This document shows, piece by piece, positions 8,795-20,642 of a stretch of DNA of 64,000 nucleotides. The position numbers were made by a program, and so were the translations under genes. Source of the DNA: Deroplatys truncata (Eukaryota; Arthropoda; Insecta; Mantodea; Mantidae); assembly GCA_030765065.1 (NCBI GenBank), contig CM060989.1, forward strand, positions 61,642,001-61,706,000. Direction: 5' to 3'. Below the pieces are notes generated by a model that searched no databases, had not been told where the DNA came from, and worked only from the letters and a program-made list of their open reading frames with translations. Position 1 is the first letter of the stretch. Every line of letters starts with the position of its first letter.

Positions 8795-10490
8795 AAAATA
8801 TCGATATCGATATTTCACCGAAAATACATGTTTTGAGGCCCACTGAATAAAAAAATCTGATGTGTTACACTCACGCGACTTTCTCTACTCTTGTACAAAC
8901 TATTTTTACAAACTCTTATTCTCCAACTATTTCATATTAATCGAGATAAACATTTGCAGAAACGATCTTTTGACATGCAAAGAGAATTACATTTTACACA
9001 TAGCGACCGGTTCTAAAAATATTTGACTATCGCTTAAGGCCTACTATGTTCCCCTTGTTTTGTATTTGCAAGAGCAATATAGAAATACAGTAGCCTTTAA
9101 ACATAGACATATCTCTTAATAGCTGGTTGCTAGGTGCAGCACCATTCTCTTTGCCACAGATTAATACTCTTTGCATATCCAAGACAAAAAAATGAATAAC
9201 GAATTCCCATTTGAGAAAATAAGTATTGGAAAATTTAAGGGAATAACAAGCAATATCTCGAAAATGGTTCACTCAACAACAAAAATGTATATGACATAAA
9301 TTGTTTATTTTAACGCGATCTACATTTTGTGTGTAGTAAACTTTTGTCTATCTCTTATGGTTTACCAGTTATGCAAAAGTCATTCATAATGAAGAATAGT
9401 TTTGGAAACATTCCCAGAAAATTCGAGATATACATTTCATTTGTGATGAGCATATCTTAAACATATGATATTTTAATGAAAATCGTTAGAGCCCTTTTTG
9501 AGAGAATTAAAATTTTCGAAAAATGTTCCATGTAAAGGGTAATCTGGGGTGGGTGGATTTTCTTGAAAACCTTCGTGTCGCATCTCTGGAAGATACTGAA
9601 CCTAAATACCAAGTTTGGTGTTTATCCGACTGTTCGTTTCTGAGTTATGCTGTTCACAGACACACACACAGACAGATACATAGACACACACAGACACACG
9701 GACATGTGTCCAAAAATGCTTTTTTTGGATTCAGGAGGTCCAAAAATATGTATTTCCGGTCAAATCTCGGTATCGAATTTTTGGGTGGAAAACAATACTT
9801 CCCCTACTTACTATACGTAGTAGAGAAAGTAAAAAGGTTTACAAAAAGGCCCGTGTGCCTGTGTGAGTGAGTGTGTGTGTGTGTGTGTATGTGTGTGGAC
9901 AGCATAACTCATAAACTCAAAGTCGGATAAATACTAAGTTTTCCAAAGATATGACAGAAAATCCCTCATACAAACAACCCTTTACATGCCAAATTGTTCG
10001 ATTTTTTTATTGTCCAAAAACGGCCCTACGATTTTGATGAAAATGCCATATGTTAAATATATTTACATAACACATCAAAATGTATAGACTTGAGTTTTCT
10101 GGGAATAGCCATTGAAGTCCTCTTAATTCAGAAGAAATCTTACATAAACTTGTATAGCTGGTAAACATTAACTGATAAATGAAAACGCACTACATAAAAA
10201 AATGTAGATTTCTTTAAAACCAACAATTTATTTTAAATGACTTTTGTGCCATCAGCCGTTGACGAAATACGTTATTTATGTTTCGAATTGTTCGAATTTG
10301 TTATTCTTTTGAAGTCCTGTCGCCATTCAGTTGTTTCTCGCGATTGCATGGAAAGAGTAAGGCGAGCATATGGCATCCAGTTCTTAAAACATCTGACTGT
10401 GACTTTTTCTTTTGTATATATAACGAAGCGTATAATGTAGCTATTGCTGCAACCGGTAGAGGGTAGTGGATCATGTGAATTTAACATCAT
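8795..10490 (+). repeat. R950 subfamily 2 copy, split by a nested R950
   Basis: The host copy runs 8795-8855 and resumes at 9831, ending with a decayed R end near 10,490. Diagnostic subfamily-2 blocks are CAGTTGTTTCTCGCGATTGCATG and TATAACGAAGCGTATAATGTAG (10,330-10,440). Confidence 0.8.
8856..9830 (-). repeat. R950 subfamily 1, full length (975 bp)
   Basis: It starts TCTGATGTGTTACACTCACG and ends at the L hairpin plus GTAGAGAAAGT. It sits in an A run of the host copy immediately after the line CACTGAATAAAAA. The core holds a CACAGACA microsatellite (9656-9700). Confidence 0.93.
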
Positions 10491-10908
10491 ATTTTTACTG
10501 TAACAATTTATCCTCAGTGGTCGAATTGATTATGTCATATCTTGAACAGTTTACAGTGTAGGGAAAACCGTATTCCAGTTAAGTTAAATCTCTCCGTGTT
10601 TCTACTGAAAATTTGCACAATACTGACGCTGTATTGATGCAAACGATTAAAATTATTTTTTTAAACATAAAAAATAACTTTTTTGAAAATTCTGACCAAA
10701 TTTTTACTATGGGTAACCTTAATATGCCGCTAAAATTCAAGAAAATTAAGAGATTTCTGAAAGGTTCAGCTGCTGCTAAAGATATTTTAAAAATTTAGAA
10801 CTAAATAATTTCAAGTGCATGGCACGGAATCATTAACATAATATGTTACGTGGCTGCTTTTCGTTTATTTACCTCCAGCCAGTTTTCTCTACCAAGCTGC
10901 AGCGCGTG
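10491..10908. other. AT-rich spacer, nothing recognised
   Basis: A 61-codon lysine-rich ORF at 10,613 is the only open frame; it shows no family resemblance. Confidence 0.5.
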
Positions 10909-11551
10909 TTTCTCTACTACGTATAGTAAGTAGGGGAAGTATTGCATTTCCACCCAAAAATTCGATACGGAGATTGCACCGGAAATACATGTTTTGAGCC
11001 CCCTGAACTCAAAAAGAGTATTTTTATAAAAAGGTATGTGTGTATACCTGTCCGTCCGTGTGTGTTCGTGTGTGTGTGTGTGTGAACAGTAACTGAAAAA
11101 CGAAAAGTCTATAAATACCAAAATTGGTATTTAGGTTCAGTATCTTCCAAGGATACGACACGAAGATTTTCAAGAAAATCCCTCCACCCCAGACTACCCT
11201 TTACATGGAAAATTTTTTCGAAAATTTTGACTTTCTCAAAAATGGCTGTAACTATTTTGATTAAAAAATCATGTATTAAAGATATATTCATGGTAAATAA
11301 AATGTATATCTTGAATTTCCTGGGAATGTCCCCAAAAGCCCTCTTCATTCTGAAAAGTTATTACATAACTGATAAACCGTAAGAGATAAATCATATTTTA
11401 CTACACAAAAAATGTAGATCTCTTTAAAACACACAATTTAAGTCATATATTGTTTTTCGTGGAGTGAACCATTTCCGAGATATTCCTTGTTATTTCTTTG
11501 AGTTTTCCAATACACATACTTTTTCTCAAATGGGAATTTGTTATTCGTTTC
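10909..11551 (+). repeat. R950 copy, R end missing
   Basis: The L hairpin is present at 10,909; the copy stops within the GGGAATTTGTTATTCG line where the next copy begins. Confidence 0.88.
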
Positions 11552-12476
11552 TCGTATAGTAAGTAGGTAAAGCATTGCATTACACCCAAAAATTCGATAC
11601 CGAGATTTCACTGGAAATACATGTTTTGAGGTGCCCTGAAACCAAATAAAGCATTTTGGAAACACTTCTGTGAGAGTGTCTGCCTGTGAACAGCATAATC
11701 CAAAAACGAAAAGTTTGATAAATACCAAACTTGGTATCTGAGTTTAGTATCTTCCAAGGATGCGACACGAAGATTTTCAAGAAAATCCCCCACGCCAGAC
11801 TACCCTTTACATGGAACATTTTTCAAATATTTTGATTTTCTCAAAAATGACCCTAACGACTTTGATTAAAATATCATATGTTTAAGGTATTTTCATGTCA
11901 AATGAAATGTATATCTTGAATTTTCTGGGAATCTCCCCAAAATCTTTCTTCATTCCGAACGACTTCTACATAACTGGTAAACGAAAGAGATAGTCTAAAT
12001 TTTACTACACAAAAAATGTAGATCTCGTTAAAATACACAATTTATGTGAAATACATTTTGTTTTGTTGATTGAACCATTTTCGAGAATTGCTTGTTATTC
12101 CCTTAAATGTTTCAATACTTATTTTCTCAACTGGGAATTCATTATTCATATTTTTGTCTTGGATATGCAAAGAGTTATAATCTGTGGCAAAGGGAATGGT
12201 GCTGCACCTAGCAACCGGCTATTAAGAGATATGTCTATGCTTAAAGGCTACTGTATTTCTATACTGCACTTGCAAATACAAAACATTGTACGCCTTAAGC
12301 GATAGTCAAATATTTTTAGAACTGGTCGCTATGTGTAAAATGTAATTCTCTTTGCATGTCAAAAGATCGTTTCTGCAAATGTTTATCGCGATTAATATGA
12401 AACAGATGGAGAATAAGAGTTTCTAAAAATAGTTTGTACAAGAGTAGAGGAAGTCATGTGAGTGTAACACATCAGA
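11552..12476 (+). repeat. R950 copy, near full length
   Basis: It starts a few bases inside the L end (CGTATAGTAAGTAGG) and runs to a perfect R end, AACACATCAGA. It abuts the preceding copy head to tail. Confidence 0.9.
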
Positions 12477-12482
12477 TTTTTA

Positions 12483-13144
12483 GTAAAAGGTACGTGTGTG
12501 TGTCTGTAAACAGCATAACACAAAAATGAAAAGTTGCATAAACACCAAACTTGGTATTTAGGTTCAGTATCTTTCAAAGATGCGACACGAAGATTTTCAA
12601 GAAAACCTCTCCACACCAGACTACCCTTTACATAAAACATTTTTCTAAAATTTTGGATTCTCAAAAATGCCTCTAACGATTTTGATTAAAGTATCATATA
12701 TTTAAGATATTTTCATCAAAATAAAATGTATATCTTGAATTTTCTGGGAATGTCCCCCAAACGTTTTCATTCTGAATGGCTTTGCATAACATGTAAACCG
12801 TAAGTGATAGACAAAATTGTTCTGCAGAGCTCGTTAAAACACAGTTTATGTCACATAATTTTTTTTTGTGGAGTGCACCATTTCCGGGAAATGGGAATTC
12901 GTTATTTGTTTTTTTTTATGTCCTGGACATGCAAAGAGAATGGAATGCTCCACATAGCAACCAGCTCTTAAAATATTTGACTATCGCTTAAAGCCTACCT
13001 TGCACCTTGCACCTACAAGAAAATTAGCAACAAGATAGTTTCTGCAAATGTTTATCTCGATTAACATGAAGCATATAGAGAATAAGCGTTTGTAAAAATA
13101 GTTTTACAAGAGTAGAGAAATTCATGTGACTGGAACACATTGGA
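12483..13144 (+). repeat. R950 copy, L end missing
   Basis: It begins at the GTACGTGTGTGTGTCTG core, only six bases after the previous R end, and finishes at a diverged R end (GGAACACATTGGA). This is the third of three same-direction copies in a row. Confidence 0.85.
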
Positions 13145-13501
13145 TATATTTTGTCACACAAAATAGACTGAAGCGATTTACTAGAAAATAAAGTTGAGTG
13201 ATTAGTGATTTCTTAATGAGCTGAGTGGAATATCCAAGAAGACGAGTGTGTTTCTATGTAACACGTGTATCTTAGGCTTGCAATACTAATGATGTAAGTA
13301 TGTGGTTTCCATGAATTTATTATCTGGAATGGAAACTCGGAATGAAATATTCTGATATATCTAGAGAAGGAAACCAACGAAATTTGTTGGTACTCCAGAC
13401 TAGGAGTTTGTGAGATGAAATAGTGTATGTTATTACCCTAATAACTTTGTTTACTTTTCACAACGGATACAAATGAAATTTGAAGGACGATATGTGTTCC
13501 T
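13145..13501. other. Spacer, nothing recognised
   Basis: No repeat shared elsewhere and no credible ORF. Confidence 0.5.
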
Positions 13502-14996
13502 TTTAGTCTCTCTACCTAATAGATAGGGAAAGTATTGCATTCCATCCAAAAATTCGATACTGAGGTATCAGCAGAGATAATGATTTGAACCCCCTTGAAT
13601 AATAAAAAATTCAGAAAGAGGTCCGTGTGTTTGTGTGTGTATGTCTATGAACAGCATAACTAAAAAACAAATATCAGATACCAAACCAAGAATTCAAGTT
13701 CAATCACTTCCAAAAATGCAAATAAATATTTTCAAGTAAAGTTCCTCCAATTCAAAGTACCCTTTACATGCAGATTTCTTTATTTTCTCAAACATGGCAT
13801 AAACGATTCTTATTAAAATACAACACGTTGAAGATATTTGATAAAAAGATGAATGTGTTTTTACTTTCTCTACTACGTATAGTAAGTAGGGGAAGTATTG
13901 AATTCCACCCAAAAATTCGATACCGAGATTTCAACGGAAATACATGTTTTGAGACCCCCTGAATCAAAAAAAATTTTTTTTGGAAACATGTCCGTGTGTG
14001 TGTCTGTGAACAAGCATAACTCCGAAACCAACAGTCGGATAAACACCAAACTTGGTATTTAGGTTCAGTATCTTCCAGAGATGCGACAAGAAGGTTTTCA
14101 ATAAAATTCCCCCACCCCAGATTACCCTTTACATGGAAGATTTTTCGAAAAGTTTAATTTTCTCAAAACTGGCTCTAACGATTTTGATTAAAATATCATA
14201 TGTTTAAGATATTTCCATGATAAATGAATTCTATATCTCGAATTTTCTGGGAATGTCTCCAAAAGTATTCTTCATTGTGAACGACTTTTGCATAACTGGT
14301 AAACCGTAAGAGATAGACAAAATTTTACTAGACAGAAAATGTAGATCGCGTTAAAATACACAATTTATGTCATATGCAGTTTCTTTGTTGAATGAATCAT
14401 TTTCGAGATATTGCTTGTTATTCCCTTAAAATTTTCAACACTTATTTTCTCAAATGGGATTTCGTTATTCATTTTTTTTGTCTTGGATATGCAAAGAGTA
14501 TTAATCTGTGGCAAAGACAATGGTGCTGCAGCTAGCAACCAGCTATTAAGAGATATGCCTATGCTTAAAGGCTACTGTATTTCTATATTGCCCTTGCAAA
14601 TACAAAACAAGGGGAACATAGTACGCCTTAAGAGATAGTGAAATATTTTTAGAACTGGTCGCTATGGGTAAAATGTAATTCTCTTTGCATGTCAAAAGAT
14701 CGTTTCTGCAAATGTTTATCTCGATTAATATGAAATAGATGGAGAATAAGCGTTTGTAAAAATAGTTTGTACAAGAGTAGAGAAAGTCATGTGAGTGTAA
14801 CACATCAGATATTTTGGAATAGCCTAAGAAGTCCTCTTCATTCGGAAGGAATCTTGTATTATTTGGCATACGTGTTAAAACCAGAAGAAAGAGACAAAAC
14901 GTACTACACAAAAATAATGCAGATCTCTTTAAACCACACAATTGATTTCAAATAACTTTTTCTATTGGTTTGAATTTGTCAATGTTTTGTCCTTTT
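13502..14996 (+). repeat. R950 subfamily 2 copy, split by a nested R950
   Basis: The host begins with a decayed L end (CTCTCTACCTAATAGATAGGG), is interrupted at 13,862 and resumes at 14,810 with the AATAGCCTAAGAAGTCCTCTT line. Its 3' half after about 14,996 is lost. Confidence 0.78.
13863..14809 (+). repeat. R950 subfamily 1, full length (947 bp)
   Basis: Perfect L end with hairpin after a T run at 13,857-13,862, and perfect R end AACACATCAGA at 14,799-14,809. This nested copy has the same orientation as its host, unlike most others. Confidence 0.93.
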
Positions 14997-14998
14997 TT

Positions 14999-15400
14999 AC
15001 TTTCTCTATCACGTACATAGTAGGTAGAGAAGGTGTTGCATTCCACCCATAAATTCCATACGGATATTTCATTGGGAACACGTTTTCAGGATCGCTGAAT
15101 AAAAAATTCGTTTTTAGAAAAAGATCGTGAGTGTGTGTTTCTAAACAATATAGCTCAAAAACGAAGATTTTCAGGAAAATACAGCACCCCAACTACCCTT
15201 TACATGAAAAGTTTTTCGTGTGTTTTTATTTTATTAAAAATGGCTAACGATGTTTAAGGAAATACAATAATTTTAAGACATTCCGTAACAAATAAAATAT
15301 ATATCTTAAATTTGCTGGGAATTTTCTGTGAACTCTATTTCATTCGGAAGGAATTTTATATACTTTTCTTTAATACCACCCGCGATTTCATTTTTTTCCG
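14999..15400 (+). repeat. R950 subfamily 2, 5' half
   Basis: The L end carries the subfamily-2 hairpin (CTATCACGTACATAGTAGGTAG). The copy fades after the GAATTTTCTGTGAACTC line. Confidence 0.82.
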
Positions 15401-15709
15401 ACTTCAAACCAGTACGGAAAATTGAACCTTTCCGTATTTCAACGCCAACATTTTAGTATTCCCTTCAACTATTTAATCAACATCTTAATTAAACATATGA
15501 CTTCGTTCATGTCCCGCAAAATATGAAGTACGATATTGGAATATTGTAGATGAATCCGCGCTTCAGGGTGATTTAAATGAAATAAGTAATTGGGCTACTG
15601 CAAATAAAACGACAATTAATGCTAAGAAAAGTAGGTCCATTGCATTCAGCAGATCAAAGGGGGAATTCCTAATACATATCATGTTCAGTGAGATTGCCGA
15701 AAAGAGCTC

Positions 15710-16392
15710 ATTAGTTTGTTATAGGCCAATGAAAAATACATGGGGTAGGGAAAATATATAGACATAGTAAATAAAGAAGAGAGAGAATCTATTGCATAGG
15801 TAAGAACCGGAGCATGGAGGCTAAAAGGGCTGACAGGGTATTCCTCAAAACCAATGTGCGATATGTGGTGGTAATGAAGATATTGAACACATAGTATTTA
15901 AGTGTCAAGGAACAGAAAATTGGAGAAAAGAATTTTTTAATAAGAAGTGGTTGAAGGGGGATAGAAATACACTTATAATCGAAATGATGTGCAAGGGCGC
16001 TGGAAGCATCGGACAGTTTTTGAGTAAAGTAAAAAATAAATGGCTTTGACCAGTGAATAGAGAAAAGTAAGAGGTAGTGTATCTTACCTTGATTGGAAAA
16101 CTATGGTGAATGTGTGATGGTAAAGTAATTGGAAATGGGACATGAAAAACTGAAGCAAGATAATTTATTGACGAGAAATTGTAAAATGTAAATAATCTGT
16201 AGTGATTGTCTACAGAATGTGTTGACGGGAAATTGTAAAATGTAAATAAACTGTAGTGATTGTCTACTGAATGAGTGGCCAGGGTCAAAGTGCAGTAGAC
16301 AATCAAAATGTGAAAATCTTTAGTACAATAAATACAAATACATAAGTATTACATGGGCGGGGAAAAAATTCCGCTGGTGGACAGCTGACCAT
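15710..16392 (+). mobile_element. LINE 3' fragment nested in the LINE fragment
   Basis: It encodes QCAICGGNEDIEHIVFKC, a CCHC knuckle, then ENWRKEFFNKKWLKGDRN and IGQFLSKVKNKWL before a stop near 16,048. This is the typical C-terminus of a non-LTR element. A 300-bp untranslated tail follows. It sits exactly between the two halves of the outer LINE. Confidence 0.75.
16168..16275. repeat. 54-bp tandem duplication
   Basis: Two direct copies (from TTGACGAGAAATTG and TTGACGGGAAATTG) lie in the 3' tail of the nested LINE fragment and differ at only a few positions. Confidence 0.9.
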
Positions 16393-16659
16393 ATTTGGGT
16401 GTGTACTTGACGAGTAACGCTGGATGGGACGGCCAGGTAAATTCTGCATCTAGGAAAGCGTGGAAAACATTACATTTCATAATGAGGATACTGAAAAAGG
16501 GGAGCGCAAAGTCTAGGGAAATTGCCTATAAGTCTTTAGTTATGGAATGTGGAGCAACATGTCGAGACCAGTATAGAATTAATCAAATTGATTCGTTAGA
16601 AAAAATACAGGAAAGGGCTGTAAAATTCATAAAAAGAGATAAATATTTTGGGCAAATGG

Positions 16660-17440
16660 TAGGTTTTAAGCGATAGTCAAATCTTTTAAGCGCTGGTTGC
16701 TATGTGGCGCATTCTATTCTGTTTGCATATCCAGGACATAAAAAAAATGAATAACGAATTTGAGAAAAAGTATAAGTATTGGAAAATTTAAGGGAATAAC
16801 AAGCAATATCTCGAAAATGGTTCACTGAACAAAATACTGTATGTGACATAAGTTGTGCATTTTAATGCGATCTACATTTTTTGTGTAGTAAAATTTTGTC
16901 TATCTCTTATGGTTTACCGGTTATGCAAAAGTCGTTCACAATGAAGAATACTTTTGGAGACATGTCCAGAAAATTCGAGATATACATTTCATTTGTCATG
17001 AAAATATCTTAAAACATATTATATTTTAATCATTAGAGCCATTTTTGAGAAAATTAAAATTTTCGAAAAACGTTCCATGTAAAGGGTCAACTGTGGTGGG
17101 GGGATTTTCTTGAAAATCTTCGTGTCGCATCTCTGGAAGATACGAAATCTAAATACCAAGTTTTGTGTTTATCCGACTGTTCGTTTCTAAGTTATGCTGT
17201 TCACAGACACACACAGACACACACACGTACATGTTTCCAAAAATGCTTTTTTTTGGATTCAGGGGGTCTCAAAACATGTATTTCCGGTGAAATCTCGGTA
17301 TCGAATTTTTGGGTGGAATACAATACTTCCCCTACTTACTTTACGTAGTAGAGAAAGTAATAAGCTTACCTAAGAATAGTTTGTAGAAGCTGCATGAAAA
17401 TAGATAATAGTGAATAGTGAAAGTCGTGTGAATATAACAT
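16660..17440. repeat. R950 foldback composite
   Basis: A minus copy (16,660-17,358) truncated at its R side ends at the L hairpin, and a short + R end of subfamily 2 follows directly (17,359-17,440). The left border coincides with the end of the LINE fragment. Confidence 0.82.
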
Positions 17441-17699
17441 AAGGATTTTATATGCTGCCATGTGCCTTCAATCTGTTCTCAAATTAGTAGCTAACAGTGG
17501 AGTTTGTCAGTAGGTTATTATTATAGTGTTATCGAAAAGATTCGTTGCTTGACTGAAGATAAGGCGTTCTGCAGATTACCTTAAACTTTTCTTAATTTCA
17601 CTTTCTGATTTTTGATTGTTAGCGAGATTGTTGCAAGGTTTTGACTTGTTACTATAGCATTCCTCCGACAACTGACCATCACGGATATTATCATCGTAT

Positions 17700-18225
17700 G
17701 GTGTAATGCCAATGTGTAGGTGTGTGTCTGTGTGTGACTGAACAGCACAATTCAAACGAAAAGCCAGAGAGTAGAAACTTGGTATTTATGTTCAATATCT
17801 TCCAAGTATGCGATACGATTTTCAAAAAAAAATTCCCCTCCATCCCAAATTACCCTTTGTATAGAAAATAAATTTTAACTTTTTATTTTATCAAAAATGG
17901 CTCTAACGATTTTGATTAAAAAAACAAATGTTTCAGATATTTACACGAAAAATTATATATATTTAATTTTCTAGGAATAGCCTATGAAGTCTTCATTCGG
18001 AATTAATTTGGAATGCTTTTGTATAACGAGTAACCATATGATATTGACAAAAAGTTACTACACACGATTTACTTTTAATATGTGTAGTACGTTTTCGTCT
18101 ATCGCCTAATGTTTACCAGTTATGCAAGATTATGTCAATTTCCTTCTTAAAGAAGAGGACTTAAGCTCTTCCAAGAAAATTGAAGATATACATTTTATTT
18201 ATTATGTAAATATGTTTGGTATATG
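17700..18225. repeat. R950 subfamily 2 foldback
   Basis: A + piece from the GT-rich core (17,700-18,065) meets a minus piece (18,080-18,225). The turn is at the ACTACACA/TGTGTAGT line, a natural inverted repeat in the consensus. Confidence 0.72.
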
Positions 18226-18240
18226 CTCTTTTTTTAACTC

Positions 18241-19770
18241 TATTTTATTTTACGTCGCTTTAACTCCCTGGTCATATCTCGACGGATCAGTTGGTGGATA
18301 ACTCTTAGAACGATATGTGATGGACAGTTAGCCTTCTAGGTCTCATCCCTGTAACCACCCGCTCCGTCACGTGTCACAGAGACCCTAGCACATAGCTATC
18401 GAATCTTCTGCTTCGTGTCGTGCAGATGACATTAGAGTGCCGTCACGTCTAACCGCCGCCCCTGCACAGAAAGGCGGACAGTTAGCCTTCTAGGTCTCAT
18501 CCCTATAACTCCTGCTTCATGCAGTGCAGATGGCATTAGGGTGCTGTCCAGTCTAACCGTCGCCCTCACACAGAAAGGCGGACAGTTAGCCTTCTAGGTC
18601 TCATCCCTGTAACCACCTGCTTCATGCCGTGCAGACGACATTAGGGTGCCGTCCAGTCCAACCGCCGCCCTCACACAGAAAAGCGGACAGTTAGCCTTCT
18701 AGGTCTCATCCCTGTAACGACCTGCTTCATGCCGTGCAGACGACATTAGGGTGCCGTCCAGTCTAACCGCCGCCTCCGCACAGAAAAGCGGGCAGTTAGC
18801 CTTCTAGGTTTCATGCCTGTAACCATCTGTTTCATGCCGTGCAGATGGCATTAGGGTGCCGTCTAGTCTAACCGCCGCCCCCGCACAGAAAGGGGACAGT
18901 TAGACTTCTAGGTCTCATCCCTGTAACCACCTGCCTCATGCCGTGCAGACGACATTAGGGTGCCGTCAAGTCTAACCGCCGCCCTCACACAGAAAAGCGG
19001 ACAGTTAAGCCTTCTAGGTCTCATCCCTGTAACCACCTGCTTCATGCCGTGCAGACGACATTAGGGTGCCGTCCAGTCTAACCGCCGCCCCCGCACAGAA
19101 AAGCGAGCAGTTAGCCTTCTAGGTCTCATCCCTGTAACCATCTGTTTCATGCCGTGCAGATGGCATTAGGGTGCCGTCTAGTCTAACAGCCGCCCCCGCA
19201 CAATAGGGGACAGTTATCCTTCTAGTTCTCATCCCTGTAACCACCTGCTTCAGGCCATGCAGATGGCATTAGGGTGCCGTCCAGTCCAACCGCCGTCCTC
19301 ACACAGAAAGGCGGACAGTTAAGCCTTCTAGGTCTCATCCCTATAACCACCTGCTTCATGCCGTGAAGGTGGCATTAAGGTGCCGTCCCATCTAACCGCC
19401 GTCCTCACACAGAAAGGCGGATAGTTACCTTCTAGGTCTCATCCCTGTAACCACCTGCTTCATGCCGTGCAGACGACATTAGGATGCCGTCCAGTCTAAC
19501 CGCCGCCCCCGCACAGAAAGGGGACAGTTAGCCTTCTAGGTCTCATCCCTGTAACCACCTGCTTCATGCCGTGCAGATGGCACACTGGTCTCATCCCTGT
19601 AACCACCTGCTTCATGCCGTGCAGATGGCACACTGGTCTCATCCCTGTAACCACCTGCTTCATGCCGTGCAGACGACATTAGGATGCCGTCCAGTCTAAC
19701 CGCCGCCCCCGCACAGAAAGACGGACAGTTAGCCTTCTAGGTCTCATCCCTGTAATCACCCGCTTTTGCT
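18241..19770 (-). mobile_element. SINE-C copy with expanded internal array
   Basis: The left edge (TATTTTACGTCGCTTTAAC...GTTGGTGGATAACTC) is the 3' tail of SINE-C, shared with 39.3 and 46.1 kb. The body is the 105-bp array annotated separately. The tRNA-like head expected at the right is missing. Confidence 0.7.
18323..19765 (-). repeat. ~105-bp satellite array, about 14 units
   Basis: Units begin ACAGTTAGCCTTCTAGGTCTC and end near CACAGAAAGGCGG. Starts near 18,476, 18,580, 18,685, 18,790 and 18,894 give a period of 104-106 bp. Three-unit blocks at about 18,680-19,000 and 18,990-19,320 resemble each other more than their neighbours, suggesting a ~315-bp higher-order repeat. Near 19,575-19,665 there are two shortened ~47-bp units. 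No repeat-spacer structure exists, so this is not a CRISPR. Confidence 0.92.
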
Positions 19771-19779
19771 CCTCAATGG

Positions 19780-20635
19780 TTGCCGGTCATGGTGCAACGG
19801 CCCTTATGCACCGCTGGTGTGAAGTAATTTTCCAATCTTTTGATGTAGGGGTAGTAATTTAGAAAGTCCAAGCTACTCTTGAAAGGATTGTATAGGAAAT
19901 CAGCCTTAGCTGCTGTTGGAGATGCTCCGTTGTTACAGGATGTGCCCGCATGCCATGCGGGGAGGACGGTGGCGCCTCAAACGGCGAGTTCTGGAGTTAT
20001 AATCCCCAAGATACCGAACGAGTGCGCTCCTTCTTCACGTAAGGAGACATGACGCTTCGTGAAGCAGTCTCACGGGAAAGGAGCGGTATACAGAATAGAT
20101 TGCCCGAAAGCTCCTATTCTGCACCCGTTGCAGAACCAAGAAACTGGAATCTGCGGCCATGCCCCAGATCTCGCAGGCGTAAAGCAGGAATGGGATTATA
20201 AGCGCTCGAAAAGGGGTAGCTTAAGCGGGACAGGCATTCCCGACCTCAGCATGGGGTACAATGAAGCCGTAGCCCTAGTGGCCGGGATGTGTCCCTCGAA
20301 AGTTAGGCATCTATCTAGCTTAACTCCCAAGAATGTGAAAAAGTAGTATATGATGCACACTAAAATATTTTATCTTCTCTCCTTATCCACAAACAAATTC
20401 AGGCCCGTCCCGGATTCCTCTCCTGCCAAGCGGGGGCTATCGTTGAGCTATTATTTAACTTTCTATTTTAATTAAAATGTAGGAATAGGCATTTTCAGGT
20501 TTCACCAGTTCCTAATTCGATGTCCGGTCGTGGCAGTCGAAGGATGGTTCCAGAGATCACGCGATGTTTCCTACCGAGCGAAGGCTTTGCCTCTTTCCCC
20601 ATCTTACTTGTAGCATAACGCGACAATATAAACTG
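19780..20635 (+). mobile_element. GC-rich retroelement 3' remnant (probable LINE)
   Basis: The segment is clearly GC-richer than its flanks and ends TAACGCGACAATATAAA (20,616-20,632). That is almost the tail of the LINE at 6.3 kb (TTAACGCGACAATAATAAA). A 95-codon ORF at 20,059 (starting MKQSHGKGAVYRIDCPKAP) has no match I recognise. Calling it a LINE rests on the tail only. Confidence 0.4.
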
Positions 20636-20642
20636 AGTTTTT

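Larger units (their letters stand above)
15525..16665 (+). mobile_element. LINE reverse transcriptase C-terminal fragment, interrupted
   Basis: The first part (15,525-15,709) reads DESALQGDLNEISNWATANK and TINAKKSRSIAFSRSK, the region just after the reverse transcriptase YxDD motif. The second part (16,393-16,665) reads YLGVYLTSNAGWDGQV, RKAWKTLHFIMRILKKGSAK and SLEKIQERAVKFIKR, the thumb/connector region. The two are consecutive in this LINE type, so the intervening sequence is an insertion. Upstream catalytic sequence is missing. Confidence 0.82.

Noticed and set aside
9523-9870. Recurrent ~110-codon ORF (starting MFHVKG, containing SLEDTEPKYQVWCLSDCSFL) seen in many R950 copies
   Set aside because: It recurs because the DNA is repetitive. 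Copies gain indels without regard to frame, the frame passes through the GT/GACA microsatellite, and equally long ORFs lie on the other strand. No start, family or codon constraint supports a protein.
14411-14638. Recurrent ~75-80-codon ORF (containing VLDMQRVLICGK) in the 3' half of R950
   Set aside because: Same reason: present wherever the repeat is intact, in either orientation relative to the other ORF, with frameshifts in several copies.
15905-16306. 133-codon minus-strand ORF with an internal repeat (THSVDNHY twice)
   Set aside because: The repeat reflects the 54-bp DNA duplication in a LINE tail; the + strand encodes the recognisable LINE C-terminus.
18323-19765. Regular ~105-bp repeats considered as a CRISPR array
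   Set aside because: Units are contiguous with no unique spacers, the genome is eukaryotic, and the unit is part of a SINE.
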